A stretch of DNA of 64,000 bases from Micromonospora nigra (GCF_900091585.1 NZ_FMHT01000003.1:1364001-1428000); one strand, 5' to 3'. Counted from the first letter of the stretch, positions 38,011-46,105 are shown. Numbers and translations are program-made. The notes: generated by a model from the letters alone, not told the origin.

Positions 38011-40128
38011 TTGACCGACCAGACCACCCTGCGCCGGGAGATCGCCTCCGAGCAACGGCATCTCGACCGGGTGTACGCCCGGCTGGCCGAGCTGCGCCGG
38101 TCGGCGGTCCGGGCCGAGCGGGACGGCTACCGGCTGGCCCGGGTCGGCAACTTCGGTGCGCTGGTGGAGCGGGACGCGATGGTGTTCCACGCCGCTCAAC
38201 GTCGCCACACCCTGGACGCCGAGTACGAGGGCCTGGTCTTCGGCCGGCTCGATCGGCACGACGGGCAGGTGCTGCACGTGGGCCGGCTCGGCATCCGCGA
38301 CACCGACGCCGCCACCCTGGTGGTGGACTGGCGGGCCCCGGCCGCCGCGGCGTTCTACCAGGCCACCCCGGCGCAGCCGCTGGGCGTGGTGCGCCGCCGC
38401 ACGATCCAGTCCCGCGGGGAGCGGGTCACCCGGATCGAGGACGACCTGCTCGACCCGGCCGCCGCACCGCCGGACATGGCGGTGGTGGGCGACGGGGCCC
38501 TGCTGGCCACCCTGTCCCGGGCCACGGGCCGGGGCATGCGCGACATCGTGGCCACCATCCAGCGGGAGCAGGACGAGGCGATCCGCTCCCCCGGTTCGGG
38601 CGTGACGATCGTGTCCGGCGGGCCGGGCACCGGCAAGACGGCGGTGGCGCTGCACCGCGCGGCGTACCTGCTCTACTCCGACCGCAGCCGGTACGCCGGC
38701 GGCGGCATCCTGGTGGTCGGCCCCTCGTCGGTGTTCGTGGAGTACATCGCCTCGGTGCTGCCCTCGCTGGGTGAGGACACGGCCACCCTGCACTCGCTGG
38801 GCAGCCTCTTCCCCGGGTTCACCGCCACCCGCACCGATCCGCCCGAGGTGGCGGCGGTCAAGGGATCGCTGCGGATGCGGCGGGTGCTGGAGCGCGCCAC
38901 CCGCGACGCGGTGCCGGACGGCCCGGGCGAGCTGCGGCTGCTCTACCGGGGGCAGCTGCTGCGGCTGGAGCGGGCCGAGCTGGACGCGATCCGGGACCGG
39001 GCGTTGCCGCGCGGGGCGCGCCGCAACGAGGTGCGCCGGGCGGGTTTCGACGGGGTGCTGGCCGCGTTGTACGCCCAGGCCCGCCGGTTGGCGGTTCCCC
39101 GGCTGCCCGAGCAGCGCGCCTTCGAGGACGAGCTGATCGACCGGGCGGACTTCCGGGACTTCCTCAGGGCGTGGTGGCCCCGGCTGCACCCCCGCCATGT
39201 GCTGGGCTGGCTGGCCCGCCCGGATCGGCTGCGCCGGTACGCGGGCGGGATCCTGTCCGGCGCGGAGATCCGGCTGGTGCAGCAGGCGTACGGACGGTTG
39301 GCCGTCGACGGGCTCACGGTCGCCGACGTGGCGCTGCTCGACGAGCTGGACGCGCTGCTCGGCCAGCCGGTGCGGCCGGCGAGGCCGAAGCGGGATCCGT
39401 TCCGGCTGGCCGGCGGCGTCCGCGAGTTGAGCACCTTCGCCGACCGCCAGCGGGCCGCCCGGGAGGCGGCCCGGCAGCGCCCGGAGGACTACCGGGAGTA
39501 CGCCCACGTGGTGGTGGACGAGTCGCAGGACGTCTCGCCGATGCAGTGGCGGATGATCGGCCGGCGGGGGCGGCTGGCGTCCTGGACGGTGGTGGGCGAC
39601 CCGGCGCAGACGGCCTGGACGGGCGACCCGGAGGAGCTGACCCGGGCACGGGACCAGGCGTTGGGCCGACGCCGGAGGCACCACTTCACGCTGACCACGA
39701 ACTACCGGAACTCGGCGGAGATCTTCGCGGTGGCGGCGGCGGAGATCCGTCGCCTCTACCCCGACCTGCCGCTGCCCACGGCCGTGCGGTCGACGGGGAT
39801 CGAGCCGGTCCGCCTGACGGTCGGGGCCGACGAGTTGTCCACCACGGTGATCGCGGCGGCGAGCGCACTGCTGGCCGAGGTGGAGGGCACGGTCGGGGTG
39901 GTCACGCCGGTGCCGCGTCGCGACGAGGTCGCGGCCTGGCTGGGCGCGCTCGGCGGGTCGCGGTTGCAGGTGGTGACCAGCCTGGAGGCCAAGGGCATGG
40001 AGTACGACGGGGTCGTGCTGGTGGCCCCGGGAGAGATCCGGGCGGATCCGGGTTCGGGGATCCGGACGCTCTACGTGGCGTTGTCCCGGGCCACCCAGCG
40101 GCTCACCACGGTCGACCCGGTCACCTGA
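38011..40128 (+). CDS. helR: UvrD/Rep-like helicase, HelR-type RNA polymerase-associated ATPase
   Basis: A 705-residue superfamily 1 protein. An N-terminal coiled coil (REIASEQRHLDRVYARLAEL) is followed by IRDTDAATLVVDWRAPAAA, Walker A GGPGTGKTAVALHRAAYLL near residue 204, Walker B VVVDESQDVSPMQW near 505, the TTNYRNSAEI motif near 565, and LEAKGMEYDGVVLV and LYVALSRAT at the end. The layout is that of HelD/HelR, which insert into RNA polymerase, recycle stalled enzyme and, for HelR, can displace rifamycins. It lacks the nuclease domain of recombination helicases. The start is TTG 38011, with a strong AGGAGG 9 nt upstream. HelD and HelR are hard to separate by eye. Confidence 0.78.
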   Translation: MTDQTTLRREIASEQRHLDRVYARLAELRRSAVRAERDGYRLARVGNFGALVERDAMVFHAAQRRHTLDAEYEGLVFGRLDRHDGQVLHVGRLGIRDTDAATLVVDWRAPAAAAFYQATPAQPLGVVRRRTIQSRGERVTRIEDDLLDPAAAPPDMAVVGDGALLATLSRATGRGMRDIVATIQREQDEAIRSPGSGVTIVSGGPGTGKTAVALHRAAYLLYSDRSRYAGGGILVVGPSSVFVEYIASVLPSLGEDTATLHSLGSLFPGFTATRTDPPEVAAVKGSLRMRRVLERATRDAVPDGPGELRLLYRGQLLRLERAELDAIRDRALPRGARRNEVRRAGFDGVLAALYAQARRLAVPRLPEQRAFEDELIDRADFRDFLRAWWPRLHPRHVLGWLARPDRLRRYAGGILSGAEIRLVQQAYGRLAVDGLTVADVALLDELDALLGQPVRPARPKRDPFRLAGGVRELSTFADRQRAAREAARQRPEDYREYAHVVVDESQDVSPMQWRMIGRRGRLASWTVVGDPAQTAWTGDPEELTRARDQALGRRRRHHFTLTTNYRNSAEIFAVAAAEIRRLYPDLPLPTAVRSTGIEPVRLTVGADELSTTVIAAASALLAEVEGTVGVVTPVPRRDEVAAWLGALGGSRLQVVTSLEAKGMEYDGVVLVAPGEIRADPGSGIRTLYVALSRATQRLTTVDPVT

Positions 40129-40135
40129 ACTTCAC

Positions 40136-40164
40136 TTGCATACATAGCGATGTGAGCATAGATT
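40136..40164 (+). promoter_or_regulatory. Promoter of the CDF gene with operator in the spacer
   Basis: TTGCAT (40136-40141), 17 nt, TAGATT (40159-40164). The spacer contains the inverted repeat ACAT-AGCG-ATGT (40142-40153). The region is an AT-rich island. An operator between -35 and -10 fits an ArsR- or MerR-type metal sensor. Confidence 0.6.
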
Positions 40165-40200
40165 GTGCTCCGATCCCGACAGGTGACGGAGGGTGTCTGC

Positions 40201-41118
40201 GTGGGCGCGGGTCATGACCATCACCACGGCGCGGTCGCCAACGCCGCGCACCGCCACGCGGGGCGGCTCTGGGCGGCGTTCGCCCTGCTCGCCACGCTGA
40301 TGGTGGTCGAGGCCGTGGCCGCCCTGCAAACCGGTTCGCTGGCCCTGCTCTCCGACGCCGGCCACATGTTCACCGACGTGCTCGGCATCGGGATGGCCCT
40401 GGCCGCCGTCGCCGCCACCCGACGGGCGGCGGCGGATCCGCAACGCACCTTCGGCCTCTACCGGCTGGAGGTGCTCGCCGCGCTGGCCAACGCCGTACTG
40501 CTCTCCGGCGTCGCCGTCTACGTGCTGGTCGAGGCGGTCCGCCGGTTCGGCGACCCGGTCGAGGTGCCGGCCGGGCCGATGCTGGTGGTGGCGGTGCTCG
40601 GTCTGCTCGCCAACGTGGTCGCCTTCGCCCTGCTGCGCCCGGGGGCCAAGGAGAGCATCAACCTGCGCGGGGCCTACCTGGAGGTGCTGGGCGACCTGCT
40701 CGGCTCCCTCGGCGTGATCGCGGCGGCGCTGCTGATCGCCGTCACCGACTGGTGGTGGGCAGACCCCCTGGTGGCCGTCGGGATCGGCCTGTTCATCCTC
40801 CCCCGCACCTGGCGGCTCGGCCGGGCGGCGGTGCGCATCCTCGTGCAGGCGGCCCCGGAGCACCTCCAGGTCACGGCGGTGCACGACCGGCTGGCAGCGG
40901 TGCCCGGGGTGGCCGAGGTGCACGACCTGCACGTCTGGACGCTCACCTCCGGCATGGAGGTGGCCTCGGCGCACCTCACCATGGCCCCGGACGCCGAGGT
41001 CGGGGCGGTGCTGACCGCCGCGCGCACCGCCCTGCGGGAGGACTTCCGCATCGAGCACGCGACGCTGCAGATCGAGCCCGGCGCGTCGCCCGGGGCCTGC
41101 GGGACGGTGGAGTGGTAA
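40201..41118 (+). CDS. Cation diffusion facilitator (zinc/cobalt/cadmium-type) exporter
   Basis: A 305-residue exporter exchanging metal for protons. A His-rich N-terminus (GHDHHHG) precedes six helices. The transport site is HxxxD in helix 2 (SDAGHMFTD) and ExxxD in helix 5 (YLEVLGDLLGS), where many zinc CDFs have His for the Glu. The C-terminal cytoplasmic domain (VHDLHVWTLTSGMEVASAHL) is the metal-sensing dimer domain. Start: GTG 40201 with GGAGG 9 nt upstream. The promoter upstream has an operator in its spacer, so metal induction is likely. The TAA overlaps an ATG of a doubtful 56-codon frame. Confidence 0.92.
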   Translation: MGAGHDHHHGAVANAAHRHAGRLWAAFALLATLMVVEAVAALQTGSLALLSDAGHMFTDVLGIGMALAAVAATRRAAADPQRTFGLYRLEVLAALANAVLLSGVAVYVLVEAVRRFGDPVEVPAGPMLVVAVLGLLANVVAFALLRPGAKESINLRGAYLEVLGDLLGSLGVIAAALLIAVTDWWWADPLVAVGIGLFILPRTWRLGRAAVRILVQAAPEHLQVTAVHDRLAAVPGVAEVHDLHVWTLTSGMEVASAHLTMAPDAEVGAVLTAARTALREDFRIEHATLQIEPGASPGACGTVEW

Positions 41119-41158
41119 TGAGCACACGAGTGAATGGTGGAGTGTATTGTGCACTCAT
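41118..41158. promoter_or_regulatory. Imperfect palindrome after the CDF gene
   Basis: ATGAGCACAC at 41118 mirrors TTGTGCACTCAT ending at 41158, with an inner GAGTG-N7-CACTC, in AT-richer sequence. It may be an operator or promoter element for the riboswitch transcript, or a weak terminator hairpin for the CDF gene. Confidence 0.35.
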
Positions 41159-41283
41159 GCCGGATTTGCCCGTGATAGCCCGCGTACGTACCGTCACAGG
41201 TGCTGCACCAGTCACAGGAGCACCGGTACTCTCAGACCCGGCCCCCGCCAGGCGGCACCCAACGGTGCCGGCGGCGGCCGCCG

Positions 41284-41400
41284 CCTAATCGCCGACGACG
41301 GCGAACCGGGGAACCATGTTCCTGGGGTGCATCCGCGCATGCGGTAGGGATCTTCCGTCCCGAACCCGTCAGCTAACCCGGTCGGCGGCTGACGGAAGGA
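41284..41400 (+). promoter_or_regulatory. Cyclic di-AMP riboswitch (ydaO/yuaA type)
   Basis: The leader of the 41408 gene holds the actinobacterial ydaO-yuaA consensus: GCGAACCGGGGAACC, then TGGGGTGCAT, then GGGATCTTCCGTCCCGAACC, then CGTCAGCTAACC and GCGGCTGACGG (stem CCGTCAGC 41366-41373 with GCTGACGG 41388-41395). In actinomycetes this class precedes rpf and other cell-wall hydrolase genes, and ligand binding turns them off. Ends are approximate; the 5' part of the aptamer may begin earlier. Confidence 0.85.
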
Positions 41401-41407
41401 CACGTGC

Positions 41408-42508
41408 ATGCCAGTAGTGGCACCAGTCAGACGACGCGCCGCCCGGACGGCGGCCCTGATCGTTGCGACGCTCGCTCTCGGCGTCGCGATCGCCCCGGTG
41501 GCTCCGGCCACGGCGGCACCACGCGCCGGGTTCCTCGCGGCCCCGTCCGACCCGGGCGACGAGGGTGGCACCCCCGCCCTGCGGGCCCAGCTCGAGGCCG
41601 CGAGCAAGGGCTACCTCGACGCCAAGCGGGCCCTCGACAGCTCCGTCCAACGTCAACGCGAGTTGGCCACCCACCTCACCGCCACCGAGGCGCAGCTCGC
41701 CGAACGCAGCACCAAGGTCGGCGAGATCGCGGCCCAGGCGTACCGCTCGGGTGGACTCTCCGCCGCGTCGGCGCTGCTCAAGAGCGACTCCCCCGCCGGC
41801 TTCATGGATCGCGCGGCGGCGCTCGACGCGGTGGCCGCCAACGAGGACCGGGCGCTGCGCGAACTCCAGCAGACCCGTGACGAGGCGGTCCGCACCAAGA
41901 CCGCCCTCGACGGCGAGATCCGCGAGCAGCGCAAACAGGTCGCCGTCATGGCCAGGCGCAAGGAGCAGGCCGAGAAGGCGTTGACCGTGGCCAACCAGAA
42001 GGAGAAGGAGAAGGCGGCGGCGGCGGCCAGAGCCGACGACGGCGGCAGCAGGAGCGGCCGGAGCACCTCCACGGCCAAGGCCAAGCCGGCACCCCGCAAC
42101 TCCGACGGATCGTGGCCGGCCGAGTCGTGCAGCGTGAACGACCCCACGCCGGCCAACGGCTGCATCACCCCCCGCACCCTGCACGCGCTCAACCAGGCCA
42201 AGGCGGCCGGGTTCACCCGGTACGTCTCCTGCTACCGGCCGGGCGGCTCCGGCGAGCACCCCAAGGGCCGGGCCTGCGACTTCGCGGCCCAGAAGAACGG
42301 GTTCGGCGGGGACGCCACCGGCGGCGACCGCACGTACGGCAACAACCTGGCGGCGTTCTACGTCAACAACGCCAACCGGCTCGCCGTGCTCTACGTGATC
42401 TGGTACAGGCAGATCTGGCTGCCCAGCAGCGGCTGGAAGTCGTACAGCGGGGCCAACGGGGACCCGTCGAGCGACCACACCAACCACGTGCACCTGTCGG
42501 TGTACTGA
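41408..42508 (+). CDS. Secreted coiled-coil cell-wall protein with ARB_07466-type C-terminal domain
   Basis: A 366-residue exported protein. The signal peptide covers 1-37 (TAALIVATLALGVAIAPVAPATA). Residues 55-215 are a long coiled coil (RAQLEAASKGYLDAKRALD to KALTVANQKEKEK) like those of NlpC/P60 and FtsX-partner hydrolases. After a basic Ser/Gly linker, residues 238-366 (CSVNDPTPANGCITPRTLHA to SDHTNHVHLSVY) match the VanY/ARB_07466-like domain with CDFA and HTNHVH as probable metal-site motifs. Such domains are thought to act on peptidoglycan peptides. The c-di-AMP riboswitch in the leader ties expression to turgor and wall control. ATG 41408 behind GGAAGGA. Confidence 0.85.
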   Translation: MPVVAPVRRRAARTAALIVATLALGVAIAPVAPATAAPRAGFLAAPSDPGDEGGTPALRAQLEAASKGYLDAKRALDSSVQRQRELATHLTATEAQLAERSTKVGEIAAQAYRSGGLSAASALLKSDSPAGFMDRAAALDAVAANEDRALRELQQTRDEAVRTKTALDGEIREQRKQVAVMARRKEQAEKALTVANQKEKEKAAAAARADDGGSRSGRSTSTAKAKPAPRNSDGSWPAESCSVNDPTPANGCITPRTLHALNQAKAAGFTRYVSCYRPGGSGEHPKGRACDFAAQKNGFGGDATGGDRTYGNNLAAFYVNNANRLAVLYVIWYRQIWLPSSGWKSYSGANGDPSSDHTNHVHLSVY

Positions 42509-42512
42509 CCCC

Positions 42513-42559
42513 CGCACGAGGCCCGGGAGCTGCCGGTGAGGGCTCCCGGGCCTCGTGCG
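42513..42559 (+). terminator. Strong terminator after the riboswitch-controlled gene
   Basis: Perfect 18-bp inverted repeat CGCACGAGGCCCGGGAGC (42513-42530) with 42542-42559. Confidence 0.85.
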
Positions 42560-42601
42560 GCGCGTCGGACCCGACGTCCGGCGGAGCGCCGGTCGGTTGG
42601 T

Positions 42602-42607
42602 TACGGT
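42602..42607 (+). promoter_or_regulatory. -10 hexamer of leaderless PfkB-surE transcript
   Basis: TACGGT, then CGGCAG (6 nt), then ATG 42614. Confidence 0.6.
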
Positions 42608-42613
42608 CGGCAG

Positions 42614-43627
42614 ATGGCAGTCGACCAGACCCACCGATCGGAACCGACCGTGGGTGACCACGTCATGGTCTTCGCCCCGACGCCCCGGCTCACCGTCACG
42701 GTGGACCAGCCGAGCGACGTGCCCGAACTGCACCTGCACCCGGGCGGGCAGGGCGTGTGGCAGGCCCGGATGATCATGTCGCTCGGGGTCGACGTGGTGC
42801 TCTGCACCGCCCTCGGCGGCGAGATCGGGCAGGTCCTGCACCCCCTGCTGGTGAGCGAGGGCGTGGACCTGAAGGTGGTGCTGCGCGACTCCGGCAGCGG
42901 CGGGTACGTGCACGACCGGCGCGCGGGCTCCCGCCGCGAGGTCGTGGACGTGCCCGGCCAGCCGCTGAGCCGCCACGAACTGGACGATCTCTACAACCTG
43001 GCGCTCGGCGAGGGACTGCGGGCGGCGGTCAGTGTGCTCAGTGGCCCCAACGAGCCCTCCCTCGTGCCGGCGGACCTCTACCGCCGGTTCGCCGCCGACC
43101 TCGGCGCCAACGGCAGCCGGGTGGTGGTCGACCTGTGCGGCGAGCACCTCACCGCCGTCCTGGACAGCGGGGTCTTCTTCCTCAAGGTCAGCCACGAGGA
43201 GCTGATCGCCGACGGGCGTGCGGCCGGCGACGACGAGGAGCAGCTCACCCGGGCGATGTACGACCTGCACGCCGGCGGCGCGGAGAACGTGGTGGTCAGC
43301 CGCGCCGACCGGCCCGCCCTGGCCCTGGTCGACGGTGAGGTCTTCGAGGTGGAGATGCCCCGCCTCCAGGCGGCCGACCACCGGGGCGCGGGCGACTCGA
43401 TGACCGCCGGGTTCGCCGCCGTGGTGGCCCGGGGCGGCGACGTACACACCGCCGTACGCACCGGGGCGGCGGCCGGCGCGCTGAACGTGACCAGGCACGG
43501 GCTGGGCACCGGCCGGCTCGACTCGATCACCGGCCTGGTCGACCGGGTCCGCCTGCTGCCGGCCGGCAGCCGCCCACAAGGGCGGACCACCCCCGACGAA
43601 CTGGCCGACCGGGTGGCGGGCCGATGA
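42614..43627 (+). CDS. PfkB-family carbohydrate kinase
   Basis: A 337-residue ribokinase-fold sugar kinase. The N-terminal substrate loop reads LHPGGQGVWQARMIMSLG, closest to the 1-phosphofructokinase/tagatose-6-phosphate branch (their motif is NxGGNG). The ATP/catalytic motif GAGDSMTAGF puts the base at Asp261. The substrate is probably a phosphorylated ketose, but the HPGGQG variant makes this uncertain. Start: ATG 42614, 6 nt after TACGGT and without a Shine-Dalgarno. The stop overlaps the surE start (ATGA), so kinase and nucleotidase are made together. Confidence 0.85.
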   Translation: MAVDQTHRSEPTVGDHVMVFAPTPRLTVTVDQPSDVPELHLHPGGQGVWQARMIMSLGVDVVLCTALGGEIGQVLHPLLVSEGVDLKVVLRDSGSGGYVHDRRAGSRREVVDVPGQPLSRHELDDLYNLALGEGLRAAVSVLSGPNEPSLVPADLYRRFAADLGANGSRVVVDLCGEHLTAVLDSGVFFLKVSHEELIADGRAAGDDEEQLTRAMYDLHAGGAENVVVSRADRPALALVDGEVFEVEMPRLQAADHRGAGDSMTAGFAAVVARGGDVHTAVRTGAAAGALNVTRHGLGTGRLDSITGLVDRVRLLPAGSRPQGRTTPDELADRVAGR

Positions 43628-44448
43628 CGCTCCGGGTCCTGATCACCAACGACGACGGCATCGGCGCCCCCGGCATCCAGGCACTGGCCCGGGCGGCGGT
43701 GGACCGCGGGCTGGACGTGGTGGTCGCCGCTCCCCTGGAAGAGGCCAGCGGCACGAGCGCCGCGATGACCGCCGTGGAACGCGACGGTCAGGTGGTGGTA
43801 CGCCCACATCCGCTGCCGGAACTGGACGGGGTACCGGCCTTCGGCGTCGGCGGATCCCCCGGCTTCATCGCGCTGATCGCCACGCACGGCGCGTTCGGGC
43901 CCCCGCCCGCCATGCTGCTCTCCGGCGTCAACCGGGGTGCCAACGCCGGCCGGGCGGTGCTGCACTCCGGCACGGTGGGAGCCGCCTTCACCGCCGCCGC
44001 GAACGGCTGCCGGGCCATGGCGGTGTCCCTGGACGTGCTGTCGGCCGGGGAGGCCACCGCCGCCAGCGGCGGGGCGGCGGTGGCGGCCGCCGCGCGGGTC
44101 CGCGACTCCGAACGCCACTGGACCACCGCCGCCCGGGTCGCCCTGGACCTGCTGCCCCGGCTCACCGCCGCGCCGGCGGAGAGCGTACTCAACGTCAACG
44201 CGCCGGACCTGCCGCACAGCCAACTGCGCGGGGTGCGCCGGGGGGCGCTGGCGAGCTTCGGCCAGGTGCAGATGACGGTGGCCGAGGCGGGGCACGGCTT
44301 CGTGCGCACCTCGCTGGAGGAGCCCGGACAGTCGGTGCAACCGGGCACCGACCTGGCACTGCTCGCCGACGGGTACGCCTCGGTGACGGCGGTCCGGGCG
44401 GTCACCGAGGTCGCCGACGTGGACCTGTCCGGCCTCGGCGAGGAGTGA
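43624..44448 (+). CDS. surE: 5'/3'-nucleotidase SurE
   Basis: A 274-residue metal-dependent phosphatase of nucleoside monophosphates, linked to stationary-phase survival. The metal site is VLITNDDGIGAPGI; further ligands are Ser in EEASGTSAAMT and Asn in LLSGVNRGANAGRAVLHSGTVGAA. Length fits the family (about 250-270). ATG 43624 overlaps the kinase stop by 4 nt. Convergent with the STAS gene. Confidence 0.95.
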   Translation: MTLRVLITNDDGIGAPGIQALARAAVDRGLDVVVAAPLEEASGTSAAMTAVERDGQVVVRPHPLPELDGVPAFGVGGSPGFIALIATHGAFGPPPAMLLSGVNRGANAGRAVLHSGTVGAAFTAAANGCRAMAVSLDVLSAGEATAASGGAAVAAAARVRDSERHWTTAARVALDLLPRLTAAPAESVLNVNAPDLPHSQLRGVRRGALASFGQVQMTVAEAGHGFVRTSLEEPGQSVQPGTDLALLADGYASVTAVRAVTEVADVDLSGLGEE

Positions 44449-44492
44449 ACGCCGACCCGTGGCGGTGGCTGAGGGCCCCCGTTGCGGGTGGC

Positions 44493-44855
44493 TCAGGCCC
44501 CCGGGAGCACCTCGGGGGTGGCGGCACCCGCGTAGTAGGGCTCCGGGGCACCGAACAGCCCGAGCAGACCGGTGACCCAGAGCTGCCGGTGCACGAACCG
44601 GCTGGGTTGGGTGACCACGAGCTTGACGCCGCTGACCTCGGCGGTCTGGAACCCGGCGACCATCGCGCTGATGCCGACCGAGTCGATGAACGAGACCAGC
44701 CGCATGTTCAGCTCGATCCGGGCGGGACGCCCCTTGGCCAGAACCTCGGCGATGGCCTCGCGAACCTCGTACGCGGTGTCGACGTCGATCTCGCCCCGAG
44801 GGGCGATCTCGATGACACCACCGGGTAGCACCGACTGAACGATCGACAGGCTCAC
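44493..44855 (-). CDS. STAS-domain anti-sigma factor antagonist-like protein
   Basis: A 120-residue single STAS domain. The conserved loop FIDSVGISAMV places the regulatory phospho-acceptor at Ser59. In partner-switching systems the unphosphorylated form binds an anti-sigma kinase and frees a sigma factor. No kinase or sigma gene is adjacent. Start: GTG 44855 with GGAGG 8 nt upstream; an earlier in-frame ATG would add an unrelated 48-residue tail. It is convergent with surE across a 44-nt gap with imperfect repeats. Confidence 0.85.
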   Translation of the reverse strand: MSLSIVQSVLPGGVIEIAPRGEIDVDTAYEVREAIAEVLAKGRPARIELNMRLVSFIDSVGISAMVAGFQTAEVSGVKLVVTQPSRFVHRQLWVTGLLGLFGAPEPYYAGAATPEVLPGA

Positions 44856-45185
44856 GCGAGCACCTCCACTCACCCGTTCGACGGGCGCCTCATCAGTACG
44901 CGGGCCGCGACCGACAGTATTCCTCCGACTGCCCGGTCGCCACCCCTCGGGATGAGCAATTCGCGGATTCAGGCAGACCGGGCCACCCGATTCCGACATT
45001 CACGTCTTTTTGTCACTAGGGTCGGCTGGTCGCCGACGCGTTGCCGCACCAGAGTAGCCGCCCCACGCGAAGAGTGCCGACACCGACGTCCCGGCGCGGC
45101 GCCACGACGCCGCGCGGCGGCGTGCCGGTGTTGCCCGGCACGCCTAGCATCACCTCGACGGACAGCACGACGAGAGGAGCCATCG
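44856..45185. other. 330-nt divergent intergenic region
   Basis: No gene seen. It holds the promoters of the STAS gene (leftward; a GGAATACT patch near 44920) and of the Asp-rich gene (rightward; TTTTTGTCACTAGGGT near 45007-45022). A GC-rich palindromic stretch lies at 45105-45135. Confidence 0.4.
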
Positions 45186-45332
45186 ATGCTCAGGAAGCTT
45201 GCCGGTCTGGCTGGGGTCACCGCCCTGCTCGCCCTTGTACTGGCCTGCGGCTTCGGCGGCGGGGGCGAGGACGACGACGATGACGACGACGACTTCGCCC
45301 GTGGCGTGAGTGCCGCCGTCGTGCTGCGCTGA
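45186..45332 (+). CDS. Tiny predicted lipoprotein/membrane protein with poly-aspartate run
   Basis: 48 residues from ATG 45186, with GAGAGGAG 7 nt upstream. A basic start (MLRKLAG) leads to a hydrophobic segment (VTALLALVLAC) and a possible lipobox cysteine, then GFGGGGE, eight aspartates and FARGVSAAVVLR. If lipidated, the mature peptide would be about 28 residues with an acidic patch outside the membrane, suited to cation binding. No family recognised. The clean ribosome-binding site and signal-like N-terminus argue for a real gene. Confidence 0.6.
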   Translation: MLRKLAGLAGVTALLALVLACGFGGGGEDDDDDDDDFARGVSAAVVLR

Positions 45333-45480
45333 CGACGACCGTCGGAGGCCGGGCCGGTCGTGCGCGGGTTTGCGAAAGCACCGGGCGGGGCACAGGCCGG
45401 ACAGGCGAACCGCAACGCGCCGGGCAGCCGCCACAGATCGACGCCGGCGCCGGCTTCGGCACTCCGAGGAGGAAGAGAAG

Positions 45481-45885
45481 ATGTTCGCAACCAACCTGCT
45501 GGACCGCCGCAGCAAGCCGGAGCGGGTCGCGGACCAGGCCTGGCGGCACCTGCTCACCGCGGTGAGCTCGGCCGGCGACAGCGTACGTGACACGGCCCGC
45601 TCGGCCCGCCGCAGCGGCTCCGGCATCGCCGACGACGCCGGGGACCTGGTCGGTTCGGCGGCGGACGAGGCACGCCGACGCGCCGCCCGGGCCGTCGACG
45701 CGCTGGCCGGCCGCCGGCCCGCCCTGCCCTGGACCCTGCTGATCGGCGCGGCGCTGGTGGGCGCGGCGGTCGGCTGGGCCGCCGGCACCGCCGCCCGCGC
45801 CGCGGGCAGCCACGACCGGGCCGCGGACGACATCGAGTTCGTCGACGTGGACCGGCCCAACTCCCCCGTCGGCCTGGACGGCTGA
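45481..45885 (+). CDS. Small single-helix membrane protein
   Basis: 134 residues from ATG 45481, with GAGGAAGAGAAG upstream. An amphipathic helical region (residues 10-75: WRHLLTAVSSAGDSVRDTAR, ADDAGDLVGSAADEARRRAA) precedes one hydrophobic helix (PWTLLIGAALVGAAVGWAAGTAA) and an acidic tail (ADDIEFVDVDRP). The pattern is like DUF883/ElaB-type stress proteins, but the match is only architectural. It follows the Asp-rich gene by 148 nt in the same direction and may be cotranscribed. A terminator follows. Confidence 0.75.
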   Translation: MFATNLLDRRSKPERVADQAWRHLLTAVSSAGDSVRDTARSARRSGSGIADDAGDLVGSAADEARRRAARAVDALAGRRPALPWTLLIGAALVGAAVGWAAGTAARAAGSHDRAADDIEFVDVDRPNSPVGLDG

Positions 45886-45898
45886 CCCGACGCACGAC

Positions 45899-45935
45899 CA
45901 CGGGCCCCGTCGACGCTCGGTCGGCGGGGCCCGTG
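45899..45935 (+). terminator. Terminator after the small membrane protein gene
   Basis: 11-bp perfect inverted repeat CACGGGCCCCG (45899-45909) with 45925-45935. Confidence 0.75.
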
Positions 45936-45979
45936 CCGGGTGCCCACCCACGCCTCGCGGGCGTCGGGCGCTGCCCCTA

Positions 45980-46026
45980 CCGGGGCCCGGTCCGCCGGGG
46001 TGCCGGACCCCTCAGGCGGGCCCCGG
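45980..46026 (-). terminator. Terminator of the GH74 gene
   Basis: CCGGGGCCCG (45980-45989) pairs with 46017-46026, with an inner GGTCCG/CGGACC pairing; it lies 80 nt past the leftward GH74 stop. Confidence 0.65.
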
Positions 46027-46105
46027 CGGACCGGAGTTCAACTGCACCGCTGGCCTGCCCGGGGCCGGCGACCGGGACGGTTGCCGTCCACCCGGGGCGG
46101 GCGGC

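Noticed and set aside
36931..39684. Leftward open frame of about 900 codons over the hydrolase and helR genes
   Set aside because: Opposite strand encodes two well-supported proteins; no motifs in this frame.
41118..41288. 56-codon gene overlapping the CDF stop codon
   Set aside because: No ribosome-binding site of its own, Pro/Ala-rich end, and it covers a palindrome and the riboswitch leader; regulatory DNA explains it better.
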